64,000 bases of DNA from Rhodoferax sp. (GCF_028714215.1 NZ_JAQTMS010000012.1:35007-99006); one strand, 5' to 3'. Numbered from the stretch's first letter, positions 26,461 to 36,260 are shown. Notes: generated from the sequence alone by a model not told the origin. Made by a program: numbers and translations.

Positions 26461-26579
26461 GAGGATTGACAGACCTTGTTAATTGACAAATAATTATTGC
26501 AACACAGAAATTAATTACCAGTATACAAATATTTTCTGTGACCATCCTCTCGCCAAACCACGCCACCCAAGGAGCCGTC

Positions 26580-27140
26580 ATGCAGCTGTCGTCACCGGTA
26601 TCTCTGCCGCCCGCAGACCATCTGCAGCGAATCCGACGCCTCGGCTGCGGCATGGCGTGGACCTGCATGGCGCTGATCGCGCTATTGCCCTGCGTCCTGG
26701 TGGCGTACTGGGCCACCACCAGCGCGCCGGAACTGGCGGCGCAAGGCAATCTCAACATCCAACTGCCGCTGCAACCGTGGCAGCGGCTGGCTGGCGCCGC
26801 CGTCACTTCAGTGCCTTTGATCCTGCTGCTCACCGGCCTGTGGCACGCCAGGCAGTGCTTTGATCAATTCGCCAAGGGTCAGGTGTTCACGGCACAAGCG
26901 ACCGCCCGCCTGCGCCGCTTTGCCGGCTGGGTGGCGGCGGCGGCACTGGCGGGGATTGTGGCGGGTGCCGCGACCTCGGTGCTCCTGACGCTGCACAACC
27001 CACCCGGTACACGCCAGCTTTCGGTGAGCATCAACAGCAACCACTTGTTCACCCTGTTCTTCGCCGCCGTGGTCTGGCTGATGGCCGCCGTCATCGGCCA
27101 GGGCCAGGCGCTGGCGGAAGAAAACGAGCACTTTGTGTAG
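26580..27140 (+). CDS. DUF2975-type membrane protein
   Basis: The start at 26580 follows AAGGAG; the frame is open further upstream but lacks a site. The 186-residue protein has four hydrophobic segments (MALIALLPCVLVAYW, SVPLILLLTGLWHARQCF, FAGWVAAAALAGIVAGAATS, LFFAAVVWLMAAVIGQGQAL). The ending QALAEENEHFV and the following small Xre-type regulator match the common DUF2975 plus YozG-like pair. The function of the family is not established. Confidence 0.8.
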   Translation: MQLSSPVSLPPADHLQRIRRLGCGMAWTCMALIALLPCVLVAYWATTSAPELAAQGNLNIQLPLQPWQRLAGAAVTSVPLILLLTGLWHARQCFDQFAKGQVFTAQATARLRRFAGWVAAAALAGIVAGAATSVLLTLHNPPGTRQLSVSINSNHLFTLFFAAVVWLMAAVIGQGQALAEENEHFV

Positions 27141-27157
27141 CCCGGCGTCTGCCTGCC

Positions 27158-27382
27158 ATGCCGATCATTGTTCAACTCGACATCATGCTGGCCCGGCGCA
27201 AGGTGCGCTCCAAGGACCTGGCCGAACACGTGGGCATCACCGAAGCCAATGTGTCCCTGCTAAAACAAGGCAAGGTCAAAGGCGTGCGCTTCGACACCCT
27301 GGAGAAGATTTGCGCCTACCTGCACTGCCAACCCGCCGATCTGCTGGTGTACCAGCCGCCATCCGACGCACAGGAAAAGTAG
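27158..27382 (+). CDS. Small Xre-family (YozG-like) transcriptional regulator
   Basis: The 74-residue protein is essentially one helix-turn-helix domain: LARRKVRSKDLAEHVGITEA, then NVSLLKQGKVKGVRFDTLEK and ICAYLHCQPADLLVY. It starts 17 bp after the DUF2975-type gene and probably regulates that unit. No operator can be pointed out with confidence. Confidence 0.85.
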   Translation: MPIIVQLDIMLARRKVRSKDLAEHVGITEANVSLLKQGKVKGVRFDTLEKICAYLHCQPADLLVYQPPSDAQEK

Positions 27383-27555
27383 CAGGCACGCCCCCAACAA
27401 GCATCATGGCGTAAAAATTCCGGCGCCCGCCGCCAGGTTCATTACCGCTGTCCACAACTGGCAAATGATCAGGGTCAGTCCATCCTTTGAGAAATCGCAA
27501 GCCATCTGCCGCGACGCCACGCAGAATGGCCTTGTATAACAACTCAGGGGTCAAG

Positions 27556-27933
27556 ATGAAGCTTCCAGTTCAGATTCTGTTTCACGGCATGGAGCCTTCC
27601 GATGCGCTGGCAACAAGTGCCCGTGCGCACGCCCACAAGCTTGAATCGTTTGCGCCCGACATCATGGCCTGTCATGTCAGCATCGACCTGGAGCAAAAGC
27701 ACAAGCAGCAGGGTCGCCCCTTCGGCGTGCGCATCGACCTCACGATTCCAGGTCACGAACTTGTGGTGAACCGGGTCCAGAACGAGGATGTGAACATTGC
27801 CCTGCGCGACGCCTTCGACAACATGAAACGCCAGCTTGAGGAAGTTGTACGAAAACGCAGGGGGCAGGTGAAACAGCACGCCGTACCTCTGCGCGATGAA
27901 ACTGAATCTCCCGGCGAACCGGCCTCGAAATAA
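27556..27933 (+). CDS. HPF/RaiA-family ribosome-associated protein
   Basis: The start at 27556 follows AGGGG. The 125-residue protein has the S30AE fold pattern: a beta strand (VQILFHGMEPSDAL), helix SARAHAHKLESFAPDI, strand CHVSIDLEQKH, strand GVRIDLTIPGHELVV and helix INIALRDAF-like NIALRDAFDNMKRQLEEVVR. Family members bind the small ribosomal subunit and silence or protect ribosomes under stress. The sequence is divergent from classical RaiA and HPF. A CBS-domain gene follows, also typical of stress regulons. Confidence 0.75.
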   Translation: MKLPVQILFHGMEPSDALATSARAHAHKLESFAPDIMACHVSIDLEQKHKQQGRPFGVRIDLTIPGHELVVNRVQNEDVNIALRDAFDNMKRQLEEVVRKRRGQVKQHAVPLRDETESPGEPASK

Positions 27934-28037
27934 GGGCTTGCGGAGAACAGATCTTTAGCTCTGTCCCCAACTCGAAACGGGAGGTTGGAAGGTCCCAGGG
28001 AGCAACGCAACGTCATACGAAAAAGAGAGGGGGATAT

Positions 28038-28499
28038 ATGAGCGAACGTTTAACGACCGGCGAAATATGCACGCGCAGCGTCGTCATTGCCTTCAGGGGG
28101 ACGACCTTGAATGGCGCGGCACGGTTGATGCGGGAGAACCATGTCGGTTGTCTGGTTGTGGTTGAAGAACTGGAGGGCGAGCGACTCGTGGTGGGTGTGC
28201 TGACCGACCGCGATATCGTGACCGCCGTTGTCGCCTCCGACATCGACCCGGGCACCATGCGTGTGGAAGATGTGATGACCACCGACCTGGTCACCGCGCG
28301 CGAAGATGATTCTGTGATCGATCTGCTGCGCACCATGCGCCGCAAGGGGGTGCGACGCATTCCGGTGGTCGATGGACAAGGCCAGTTGGTGGGCGTGGTG
28401 ACACTCGATGATGTGCTCGATATCCTGTCTCAGGAGTTCGGCCTGCTGGTCGCCGCCATCGACAGCGAGGGCAAGCGGGAACACCAGGTGCGAAGGTAA
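28038..28499 (+). CDS. Tandem CBS-domain protein
   Basis: The 153-residue protein is a pair of CBS domains. The first spans about residues 10-65 (CTRSVVIAFRGTTLNGAARL, VLTDRDIVTAV) and the second about residues 77-135 (VEDVMTTDLVTAREDDSVID, GVRRIPVVDGQGQLVGVVTL). Such stand-alone pairs bind adenine nucleotides and act as energy sensors. It begins after GAGGGGGATAT, 104 bp from the RaiA/HPF-like gene. Confidence 0.88.
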   Translation: MSERLTTGEICTRSVVIAFRGTTLNGAARLMRENHVGCLVVVEELEGERLVVGVLTDRDIVTAVVASDIDPGTMRVEDVMTTDLVTAREDDSVIDLLRTMRRKGVRRIPVVDGQGQLVGVVTLDDVLDILSQEFGLLVAAIDSEGKREHQVRR

Positions 28500-28515
28500 A
28501 CGCAGCAACTCTGGC

Positions 28516-31500
28516 TCAATGAAACTCCCGACTGACCGTCGTCAACCCGCCCAGCAAAGGTGTCAGGTCTTTGAGCCGCTTGGCGATCAGGTGGCGCACC
28601 TCACCCCCACTCTCCTCATCGCGTTGCCAGACTCCGTAAACCGCCATCAGGCGTGAGCGCATCAGCTCGGTGCGTTGTCTGTCCCGAAGAGATTTCCAGA
28701 CAATCACATTGACGCTACCGGTCTCATCCTCTAGCGTGACGAACACAACGCCTTTGGCGGTTTGGGGTTGTTGGCGCATGATGACAATGCCGCAGGCGCG
28801 CACCAGTCGTCCGCTGGGCAGATCCCGCAGTTGGGCCGCCGTCAGCAGCTTCTCTTTGGCCAGTTGGGCGCGCAGCAGCGACATGGGGTGGGACCTTAAA
28901 GTAAATCCCACTGCGGCGTAATCGAAGACCACTTCTTCGCCTTCACTGGCCGCCGGCAACACCAAGGCGTCTTCTGCGACCGGCACCGCCCGCAACAGGC
29001 CGGGCGCCGGCTTCAAGGCAGCGGCCTGCCAGACCTGCTGGCGGCGGTGGCCCGACAGGCTGATCAGTGCATCGGCACTGGCCAGCGCCCTGAGATCGCC
29101 TTGATCGAGTTCAGCGCGCAAAGCCAGGTCTTCGGTGCTGGTAAAAGCTGCCACAGTACGCGCGGCGACGATGCGCTGCGCGGCAACTTCGGCCAGACCG
29201 CTGACCAGGCGCAGGCCCAAACGAACAGCCGACGCTTCCAGTGTGCAATCCCAATCACTGTGCCGCACATCCACCGCCCTGACCTGCACGCCATGGCGCT
29301 GCGCGTCCTGCACCAGTTGCGCGGGGCCATAGAAGCCCATCGGCTGGCTGTTGAGCATAGCCACCAGGTAGCAGGCCGGCTCGTGCTGCTTGAGCCAGCA
29401 ACTGACATAGACCAGCAGCGCAAAACTGGCGGCATGGCTCTCGGGGAAACCGTATTCGCCAAAGCCCTCGATCTGTTTGAAGATGTTGTCGGCAAATTCC
29501 TGCGCGTAGCCACGCGCCACCATGCCGCCCACCATGCGCTCATAAAAATGGTGCACGCCGCCCTTGCGCTTCCAGGCCGCCATGGAGCGGCGCAAGCTGT
29601 CGGATTCACCGGCACTGAAACCGGCCGCCAGCATGGCGATCTGCATCACCTGCTCCTGAAAAATCGGCACACCCAGGGTGCGCTTCAGGGCTTCTTCGAG
29701 GGCCGGGCTGGGGTACACCACTTGATCCCGGTGCTCGCGCGCCTTCAGGTAGGGGTGCACCATGCCGCCCTGGATCGGGCCCGGGCGCACGATCGCCACT
29801 TCGATCACCAGATCGTAATAACAGCGCGGTTTGAGGCGCGGCAGCATGCTCATCTGCGCCCGGCTCTCGATCTGGAACACGCCCACCGTATCGGCCTTGC
29901 AGATCATGTCGTAGGTGGCTGTGTCTTCTGCGGGAATATCCTGCATCCTGAACCTGCTGCCGCGCTGCGCACTGATGAGGTCCAGGCAGCGCCGAATGGC
30001 GCTGAGCATGCCCAGGGCCAGCACATCGACCTTGAGCAGGCCCATGGCATCCAGATCGTCCTTGTCCCACTGGACAATGCTTCGCTCGGGCATGGCCGCG
30101 TTCTCCACCGGCACCAGGCGCGTCAGCTTGCCTTGGGTCAGCACAAAGCCACCCACATGCTGGCTGAGGTGGCGCGGGAAGCGCTGTAACTGGGTGCTCA
30201 GTTGCAGCCAGCGTTGCAACTGACTCTCGGGCGGCGGCACATAGCGTGGGCCCAAGTGCTCCAGCGCCGACTGCAAGCGCTCGGCCAGCACCTCGCGGCT
30301 GTACATGCCGGGGTGCTCCTTGGCCAACGCCGTGATCAGGGCTTCATCGATGGCCAGCGCACGCCCGACGTCGCGCAAGGCACTGCGCGGCCGGTAGCTG
30401 ACCACCACCGCCGTCAAAGCGGCGCGCTCGCGCCCGTATTTGGCATAGATGTACTGGATCACCTCCTCGCGCCTGTCATGTTCAAAGTCGACATCGATAT
30501 CGGGCGGCTCATTGCGCTCACGGCTGATAAAGCGTTCAAACAGCATGGCCGTGCGGGAGGGGTCGACTTCGGTGATGCCCAGGCAATAACAGACCGCGGA
30601 GTTGGCGGCCGAGCCACGCCCCTGGCACAGGATATCGCGGCTGCGGGCAAAGGCCACGATGTCGTGCACGGTCAAAAAATACATCTCATACTTAAGCTCG
30701 GAAATCAGCGCCAGTTCATGCTCGATTTGCTGTTGCACCGTGCTGCCTAGGCCCTGCGGATAACGCTTGACGGCCCCCTCCAGCGTGAACTGGCGCAGGG
30801 TTTGCGCCGCTGTCAGACCGGGCAGCATGGTCTCCAGCGGGTACTGGTAGCGCAACTGGTCGAGGCTGAAGTGGCAACGCTGTGCCACAAGCAAGGTGTT
30901 AGCTAGCAGTTCCGGCGGGTAGATGGCGGCCAGGCGCTGGCGTGAGCGCAGATGCGCTTCGGCGTTGGGCTGCAGTGCAAAGCCGCATTCCGACACCGGT
31001 TGCCCCAGGCGCACTGCGGTCATCACGTCCTGTAGCGGCTTGCGCGAACGCAAGTGCATGTGCACGTTGCCGCTCGCCACCAGCGGCACGCCGCTGAGCC
31101 GTGAAACCTGCTGCAACTTGTGCAGCCAAAGCGCATCGTCCAGCCCCAGCAGCAACTCCACGCTCAACCACAGGTGCGAAGCGAAAAGACTTCTGGAGCG
31201 GATGGCGATGGCGCAAGCAGTTTCGAAATTGACCACCGACGGGAATGCCAGCAAAACCTCACAACCGCCCAACATGGCCCAGGGCGCGTCTTGCCAGCTC
31301 ACGTGGTAGCGGCCTTTGGGCGCCGAGCACCGCGCCAGGGTGATGAATTCGCACAAATCGCCCCAACCCGGCAAATCGCGCGGCAAGGCGATTACAGTGA
31401 AACCGGCCGCGCTGCCAGTGCCCGCCAGCACAAACTCGGCGCCGGGCAGCAGCTTCAAGCCCAGTTTTTTTGCCTCGGTGTGGGCGCGCACCAGACCCGC

Positions 31501-31659
31501 CACCGAACACTCGTCGGTGATTGCCAGCGCCGCATAGCCCAGCGCAGCGGCACGCGCCACCAGTTCCTCGGGGTGCGAGGCACCGCGCTGAAAGCTGAAG
31601 TTGCTCAGGCAATGCAACTCGGCGTAGGCCGGCAAAAGAGTCTCAGGCAAACAGGCCAT
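28516..31659 (-). CDS. dnaE2: Error-prone DNA polymerase DnaE2 (ImuC)
   Basis: DnaE2 is the translesion polymerase of the imuA-imuB-dnaE2 mutagenesis cassette. The start gives MACLPETLLPAYAELHCLSN, which opens the PHP domain (residues about 10-280). Catalytic acids are in NEPPDIDVDFEHDRREEV (about residue 400), and a C-terminal OB domain follows. The 1047-residue length is normal for DnaE2 and shorter than replicative DnaE. It overlaps imuB by 17 bp and is expected to be SOS-induced from the LexA box upstream of imuA. Confidence 0.96.
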   Translation of the reverse strand: MACLPETLLPAYAELHCLSNFSFQRGASHPEELVARAAALGYAALAITDECSVAGLVRAHTEAKKLGLKLLPGAEFVLAGTGSAAGFTVIALPRDLPGWGDLCEFITLARCSAPKGRYHVSWQDAPWAMLGGCEVLLAFPSVVNFETACAIAIRSRSLFASHLWLSVELLLGLDDALWLHKLQQVSRLSGVPLVASGNVHMHLRSRKPLQDVMTAVRLGQPVSECGFALQPNAEAHLRSRQRLAAIYPPELLANTLLVAQRCHFSLDQLRYQYPLETMLPGLTAAQTLRQFTLEGAVKRYPQGLGSTVQQQIEHELALISELKYEMYFLTVHDIVAFARSRDILCQGRGSAANSAVCYCLGITEVDPSRTAMLFERFISRERNEPPDIDVDFEHDRREEVIQYIYAKYGRERAALTAVVVSYRPRSALRDVGRALAIDEALITALAKEHPGMYSREVLAERLQSALEHLGPRYVPPPESQLQRWLQLSTQLQRFPRHLSQHVGGFVLTQGKLTRLVPVENAAMPERSIVQWDKDDLDAMGLLKVDVLALGMLSAIRRCLDLISAQRGSRFRMQDIPAEDTATYDMICKADTVGVFQIESRAQMSMLPRLKPRCYYDLVIEVAIVRPGPIQGGMVHPYLKAREHRDQVVYPSPALEEALKRTLGVPIFQEQVMQIAMLAAGFSAGESDSLRRSMAAWKRKGGVHHFYERMVGGMVARGYAQEFADNIFKQIEGFGEYGFPESHAASFALLVYVSCWLKQHEPACYLVAMLNSQPMGFYGPAQLVQDAQRHGVQVRAVDVRHSDWDCTLEASAVRLGLRLVSGLAEVAAQRIVAARTVAAFTSTEDLALRAELDQGDLRALASADALISLSGHRRQQVWQAAALKPAPGLLRAVPVAEDALVLPAASEGEEVVFDYAAVGFTLRSHPMSLLRAQLAKEKLLTAAQLRDLPSGRLVRACGIVIMRQQPQTAKGVVFVTLEDETGSVNVIVWKSLRDRQRTELMRSRLMAVYGVWQRDEESGGEVRHLIAKRLKDLTPLLGGLTTVSREFH

Positions 31660-32956
31660 GCAAATACCAATGGGCGTCAGCGTCGGCGCCCGCCCCGGCC
31701 AGACGCTCGCGATAAATCCACAACAGGCCGGCCTGCTCGCTGCGCGCCAGAAAATAGTCGCGCAGGGCGCAGTCTGTGCCAGCCCAGCCATCGGCCTCCA
31801 GCCGCTGCGGGCCGGCCAGCAGCGTCAACGGGCCGGGATAGTGCGGACGCTGGCCGCGCACCACCAGTTGCTGCGGCGTGGCCAGCAGCCAAGTCGGGTA
31901 AAGCGCCTCTTGTTTGAAGCTTTTTTTATCTCCTGCCCGCGCACCGCTGGCCGCAGCGGGGCTTAACTGTGTGGCATCCAATAGCGCTTGCCAGGCCTGC
32001 ATCCGCTCCGGCCGGTGCTCGCAGTGGCCTTGCACCTGCAACACTTGCTGCGCGCCCAAACGGGCGCTCAGGCGCTCCATCATCTGCTGCAGGCTGTCAC
32101 CGGCAGCTTGTTCGGTGGGCAGCAAACAGCCTGTTGCAGCGCGCAGCTTTTCGGTCTCCAGGGAACGCAAGCGCAGGTACAACACCGGCGCCGGCAAGCT
32201 GACGTGCGCCAGCTGTTCGGCCAGCAAACGTTGCAGGTGGGTCATGTCAGCGCTGGGCTCGGCGCTGCGCAACACCAGTTCGCCGTGGCTGGCGGTATGG
32301 CGCCGGGCGTCCATGGTCCAGCTCAATTCCAACGCCAGCACACCCCAGTGGCGCAACTGCAGCCACAGTTGCAATTGATTGAGCAAGCGGCGCGCACCAA
32401 ACAGCAACGCTGCCGCCGTCTCCACCTGCGCGGCAAGCTCCAGCGTGGCTTCAAACCTGTCGGGCATCTGTAGCCAGGGATAGAGGTCGGGCCCCTGCCC
32501 GTAGGCGCGGTCCAGTGCGTCAAGCAGGCTGGCACCAAAGCGCCGCGCCACACCATCCCGCGGCAACCCGCGCAATTGGCCCCAGCGGCTGCAACCAATT
32601 TGCGCCAATGTGGTCAGATGCGGACGCGCCGCCGCCAGTGTCGCCAGCGGCAGGTCGTCGGGCGTTGTTTTAATTTCAGGTTGCACCGCTTGCAGCCGCG
32701 CCAACGCTATTAAAGACGTCGCACCACGTGCGTATTTGACATTCGCTACCGGCTTGTCTGATGCATAAATTTGACGCAGCAAGGGCGTTCTGCCACCCCA
32801 CAGGCGCTCGCTGGCAGACAGCTCCAGCAACAGTGCGTCACCGACACGCGCCACCTTGGGTGTGAACTGCAAAGCCCACCAGCCCAGGGCCGAGCCGTGG
32901 TCGAGCAATTCAGGCGACTGGCTTTCAGGCAAGGCTTGCAGTGCGACCCAGAGCAT
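31643..32956 (-). CDS. imuB: ImuB, inactive Y-family polymerase-like hub of the mutasome
   Basis: The start at 32956 follows AGGAGGGGG and gives MLWVALQALPESQSPELLDH; the frame upstream runs antisense-like through imuA. The 437-residue protein matches the ImuB/DinP-like group, which has the Y-family fold but lacks the catalytic carboxylates and links DnaE2 to the beta clamp. Helix-hairpin-helix-like CSRWGQLRGLPRDGVARRFG is near residues 125-145. It overlaps imuA by 32 bp and dnaE2 by 17 bp. Confidence 0.9.
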   Translation of the reverse strand: MLWVALQALPESQSPELLDHGSALGWWALQFTPKVARVGDALLLELSASERLWGGRTPLLRQIYASDKPVANVKYARGATSLIALARLQAVQPEIKTTPDDLPLATLAAARPHLTTLAQIGCSRWGQLRGLPRDGVARRFGASLLDALDRAYGQGPDLYPWLQMPDRFEATLELAAQVETAAALLFGARRLLNQLQLWLQLRHWGVLALELSWTMDARRHTASHGELVLRSAEPSADMTHLQRLLAEQLAHVSLPAPVLYLRLRSLETEKLRAATGCLLPTEQAAGDSLQQMMERLSARLGAQQVLQVQGHCEHRPERMQAWQALLDATQLSPAAASGARAGDKKSFKQEALYPTWLLATPQQLVVRGQRPHYPGPLTLLAGPQRLEADGWAGTDCALRDYFLARSEQAGLLWIYRERLAGAGADADAHWYLHGLFA

Positions 32957-33704
32957 CGTCCCCCTCCTGCAAAAATCCGTTGTGGCGCGCCCCTCGGGCG
33001 GCCGGCCCTGGCGCAGCAACACTCGTATCGCCACGGTGCATTGCCAGCAAGGCAGCCAGCCGTGCCGGACGGGCCGGTAGCGACAAGGGCTGATCGAGCG
33101 GCGGGCCGCGCCGTTTGAGAATGTGCAGCAAGAGTGCGTCACTGTCGGGCTGGGTCGATGCCAGCAACCGCAGCACGGCCGGCGAGGACTCGCTCTGCGC
33201 CTGGGTCGGGCGCATGACAAATAGGAGCTTGCCGTGCCCTTGCGCGGCCATTTGCAAGCGCCGCAATTGTTCCGGGCGCACCTGCGACAACCAGACCAGC
33301 ACCGCCAGCACGCCAGCGCAGCGCAAAGCCTGTTCCGCCGCCCACAGGCGCTCATCCGGCGCGCTGGCGAGTACCCACAAAAGCCGCCGCGCATCGAGTC
33401 CCTGGGCCGCCAGGCCGGGCTCAAACGGGACATGCGGTGGACCCACCAACACCACCGGACCGGCGACAAGTGTGCCATCGCTCACTCTCAAAGCGGGCAT
33501 TAGCAGGCGCCACTCGTTGCGCTGACCTGGCGGTTGCAAAATTTCGCAGATGGCGCCGACCGGCCAGCCAGCGCCTGGCAACTGGGCATCCAGTGCGGCA
33601 TGACCGGTGGCCAGCGTGGCCCCGGCGGCGCAACCCAGTTCAGTGGCACGCCAAACGGCAGCACCAAAGTCAGGCAAAGAATCAGACCGGAGACCGGACA
33701 GCAT
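32925..33704 (-). CDS. imuA: ImuA, RecA-like SOS mutagenesis protein
   Basis: The 259-residue protein is the first gene of the cassette. It contains WRATELGCAAGATLATGHAA-type N-terminal sequence and GWPVGAICEILQPPGQRNEW, a RecA/SulA-like fold region with a degenerate nucleotide site. Acidic and hydrophobic C-terminal residues probably contact ImuB. It begins 29 bp after a perfect LexA box and overlaps imuB by 32 bp. Confidence 0.9.
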   Translation of the reverse strand: MLSGLRSDSLPDFGAAVWRATELGCAAGATLATGHAALDAQLPGAGWPVGAICEILQPPGQRNEWRLLMPALRVSDGTLVAGPVVLVGPPHVPFEPGLAAQGLDARRLLWVLASAPDERLWAAEQALRCAGVLAVLVWLSQVRPEQLRRLQMAAQGHGKLLFVMRPTQAQSESSPAVLRLLASTQPDSDALLLHILKRRGPPLDQPLSLPARPARLAALLAMHRGDTSVAAPGPAARGARHNGFLQEGDDALGRTASLA

Positions 33705-33732
33705 GGCAAATCACGCCAATTCATGACGTTTA

Positions 33733-33748
33733 CTGTATAAATTAACAG
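33733..33748 (-). promoter_or_regulatory. LexA box (SOS operator) of imuA-imuB-dnaE2
   Basis: CTGTATAAATTAACAG is an exact match to the CTGT-N8-ACAG LexA consensus, flanked by TA on both sides (TACTGT...ACAGTA). It lies 29 bp upstream of the imuA start, where repressor binding would block the promoter. DNA damage should therefore induce the whole cassette. Confidence 0.9.
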
Positions 33749-33854
33749 TATAGTGATTTATCGGCCGCAACCGCGCCTTTTCGATTTGAACAATGACAAG
33801 TTTGTCGTACCGGCTCAATCCTGAGCAGGTGACCAGCGTCTGTTTTCTTCGTCG

Positions 33855-36260
33855 CTATTGGCGTGTTGCGCGCCGCAACTCCTCAAGCAAGGCCGGATCG
33901 GTTACCGGTTTTCCGGGGCCTCCCTCGCCCTGCATGGGTGCTTGTTGTGGAGCGGCGATCTTGGCTTTGTCGGACTCTTTCACTTGAGGCACACCGCCAG
34001 TCACCGGGGATGCATTCCCCGGCGATATCGTCGATTTTCCGCCAGTTGCAGCATCACCAGATCGCCTTGAGGCCACCGCTGGCACTTCTATGACCATTGG
34101 ATCCGTTTGGCGTGGCACAGGGACATCACCAACCTGCGGCTCGGAGGTCGGCGATGCTGGTATCGCTGGCACTGCTTCAGGCACCGACCTGAGTGATGGG
34201 TCCGTCTTCAACGGCGCAACCCTGTCGGGTGACGCCAACCACTGGCTCAGTGTTCGCCGGAAACTGTCAGTGATCGCCTCTCCCTCAAAATCATCATTCA
34301 GAATATACGCTGTAATCAGGATCACCAACTCTGTCTTGTTGGAACTGTCTTTCTGCGTCTTGAACAGGTTACCGATCCCCGGCACATCTTTGAGTCCTGG
34401 AATACCGGAATTCCCATTGGTCGAGTCATTTGAAATCAATCCCGCCAACATCACTGTACCGCCATCGCGTAAAGACAGTTTGGTTTCAACCCTGCGACTC
34501 GAAATGGTGGGGCTGGTACTCACGCCGGTAGTGGTTTCGGCGGCGCTGCTCACCTCTTGCGCCACTTCCAGGTCCAGTCTGCCACCGGCCAGAATGATGG
34601 GCTTGACGCGAAGTATGACCCCGGTAGAGCGGTACTGAATGGTCTGCAAGATACCCGGAGTGGTCACCCCAGTCGCCGGCGTGCCCGACTGCTGACTGGT
34701 CACGATAGGCACTTCCTGACCGACCTGGATGGTTGCTGTTTCGGCGTTGCGCGCCAAGACCTTGGGACTGGACAATATCCGCGAATTACTCGAACTGCCG
34801 AGAAAATTCAGCAAGCCCCGAACCTGTCCCGCATTGTCAAGAAAAGACAGGCCCAAGCCCCCTGAGCCAATACCCAAAGCGCCCAAGGTGCCGCCCGTAA
34901 TCACGCCCCGACTCAAGACCTGATCTGCCATTTGCCACTCCACACCAAGCTGCTCCTTGGTGCCCAGCGTCAACTCCGCCACCACCACATCAATCAATGC
35001 CGACTTGACTGGCCGATCCAACTCCTGTAGCAATGCACGCCACTGGCGGTGTTCATCCGCAGTGCCACCCTGAATGATCAGGCTGTTGGTTGCAGAATTG
35101 ACGACGACTCGGCCCGCGATCTTGCCAGCACCCGCCGCTGTGGGCACAGCCGTACCCGCAGCCATCAGGTCCGCCATCGTCTTGGCGAGTGTCTGCACAT
35201 CCGAATATTTCACGGGATAACTGAGAAAGCCTGCATTGCCCGTTTTGGGTGGCGCCTGGTCAACCTCAGTCGCCCACTTCACCACAAACTCCGCCACAGC
35301 CTGACTGGCGGTGAATACAAACACAGTATTTAAAGAAACCACCGGCACCATCACAATGGCGGAACTCGCTCCCCCGGCCGCCTGGCTTGTCACTGCGTAG
35401 CCCTGTGCACCCAGCACCTCACTCAAACGCGTCACCAGTTCTGTCGCATTAAGAAATGCCGGCGTCAGGCGCTTGGCAATGCGTCCGCGCATTCTGGGCG
35501 CATCCAACGCTCGCACCATCTCCAGTGCCGCACTGACGTTTTCCGGCGCACCCGATACCAAAATAGAGTTCTGGTTGGGCACGTCCTGCAACTCCACCTT
35601 GTTGCCAAACATGGTCTTGATCCAACCCATGACTTCGCTTGAGCGTGTGACTTCCAACTCAACCAAATGAAACACAGGCCTGAGTGCCGCAGGGGTTTCC
35701 GCCGAAGCACGGCCTCGCCGGAACAGTGGTAAATCCCCCCCTTTCGCATCCGCCGGATTGACGCGCACCAGCGAGTCGAATTCGGTGACCGACACACCGT
35801 AGCCCTGCAACAGCAGCTTCGCAGTTTCCGCCACCTGCCGAGCAGTCTGCGGATTGTCGCTGCGCAACGTGATGAGATCAGAGCGTTGTGCCAGCTTGGC
35901 GTCCAGCGCCACTGTTTTCTTCAGCAAATTGCCAAATACGAACTGGGTAAACGCCTTGATCGACATTTGGTCCACGTTGACCGTGACTGCTTCACCACCG
36001 GCGCCAACCGCCGTCGTCGTCGCCACGCCCGCTGCGGTGCCAGCAACTTCTGGCGTCGGGGCATTTGTCACACTCAGTCGCGGGAGATCCGCCCTGGGCG
36101 TCGTCAGTTCCTGGGCCGGTGCCTGCTCTGCGGCGGGCTCGGCGCCAAATCTCAACGTCGGCGGCAAGGCCATCGGCGGCACCGTACAACCCGCCAGCAG
36201 CAGCAGCATGACGATCCTGGTCACAAGCGAGAATTTTAGGGACTTAGAAATTATTGACAT
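33855..36260 (-). CDS. gspD: Type II secretion outer membrane secretin GspD (lipoprotein form)
   Basis: GspD forms the outer membrane channel of the type II system. The ATG at 36260 gives a lipoprotein signal ending LLLLAGC, so this secretin may reach the outer membrane by its own lipid anchor instead of a separate pilotin. The 801-residue protein has N-terminal periplasmic N domains (residues about 95-400) and the C-terminal secretin domain, with VPIVTSQQSGTPATG, GVILRVKPIILAGG and GLISNDSTNGNSGIPGLKDV. An unusually long Pro/Val-rich tail of about 150 residues follows. It is the last gene of the leftward gsp array and overlaps gspC by 17 bp. Confidence 0.92.
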   Translation of the reverse strand: MSIISKSLKFSLVTRIVMLLLLAGCTVPPMALPPTLRFGAEPAAEQAPAQELTTPRADLPRLSVTNAPTPEVAGTAAGVATTTAVGAGGEAVTVNVDQMSIKAFTQFVFGNLLKKTVALDAKLAQRSDLITLRSDNPQTARQVAETAKLLLQGYGVSVTEFDSLVRVNPADAKGGDLPLFRRGRASAETPAALRPVFHLVELEVTRSSEVMGWIKTMFGNKVELQDVPNQNSILVSGAPENVSAALEMVRALDAPRMRGRIAKRLTPAFLNATELVTRLSEVLGAQGYAVTSQAAGGASSAIVMVPVVSLNTVFVFTASQAVAEFVVKWATEVDQAPPKTGNAGFLSYPVKYSDVQTLAKTMADLMAAGTAVPTAAGAGKIAGRVVVNSATNSLIIQGGTADEHRQWRALLQELDRPVKSALIDVVVAELTLGTKEQLGVEWQMADQVLSRGVITGGTLGALGIGSGGLGLSFLDNAGQVRGLLNFLGSSSNSRILSSPKVLARNAETATIQVGQEVPIVTSQQSGTPATGVTTPGILQTIQYRSTGVILRVKPIILAGGRLDLEVAQEVSSAAETTTGVSTSPTISSRRVETKLSLRDGGTVMLAGLISNDSTNGNSGIPGLKDVPGIGNLFKTQKDSSNKTELVILITAYILNDDFEGEAITDSFRRTLSQWLASPDRVAPLKTDPSLRSVPEAVPAIPASPTSEPQVGDVPVPRQTDPMVIEVPAVASRRSGDAATGGKSTISPGNASPVTGGVPQVKESDKAKIAAPQQAPMQGEGGPGKPVTDPALLEELRRATRQ

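Noticed and set aside
27383..27555. Minus-strand frame before the RaiA/HPF-like gene
   Set aside because: It has no ribosome site, overlaps the HTH gene and shows no recognisable protein features.
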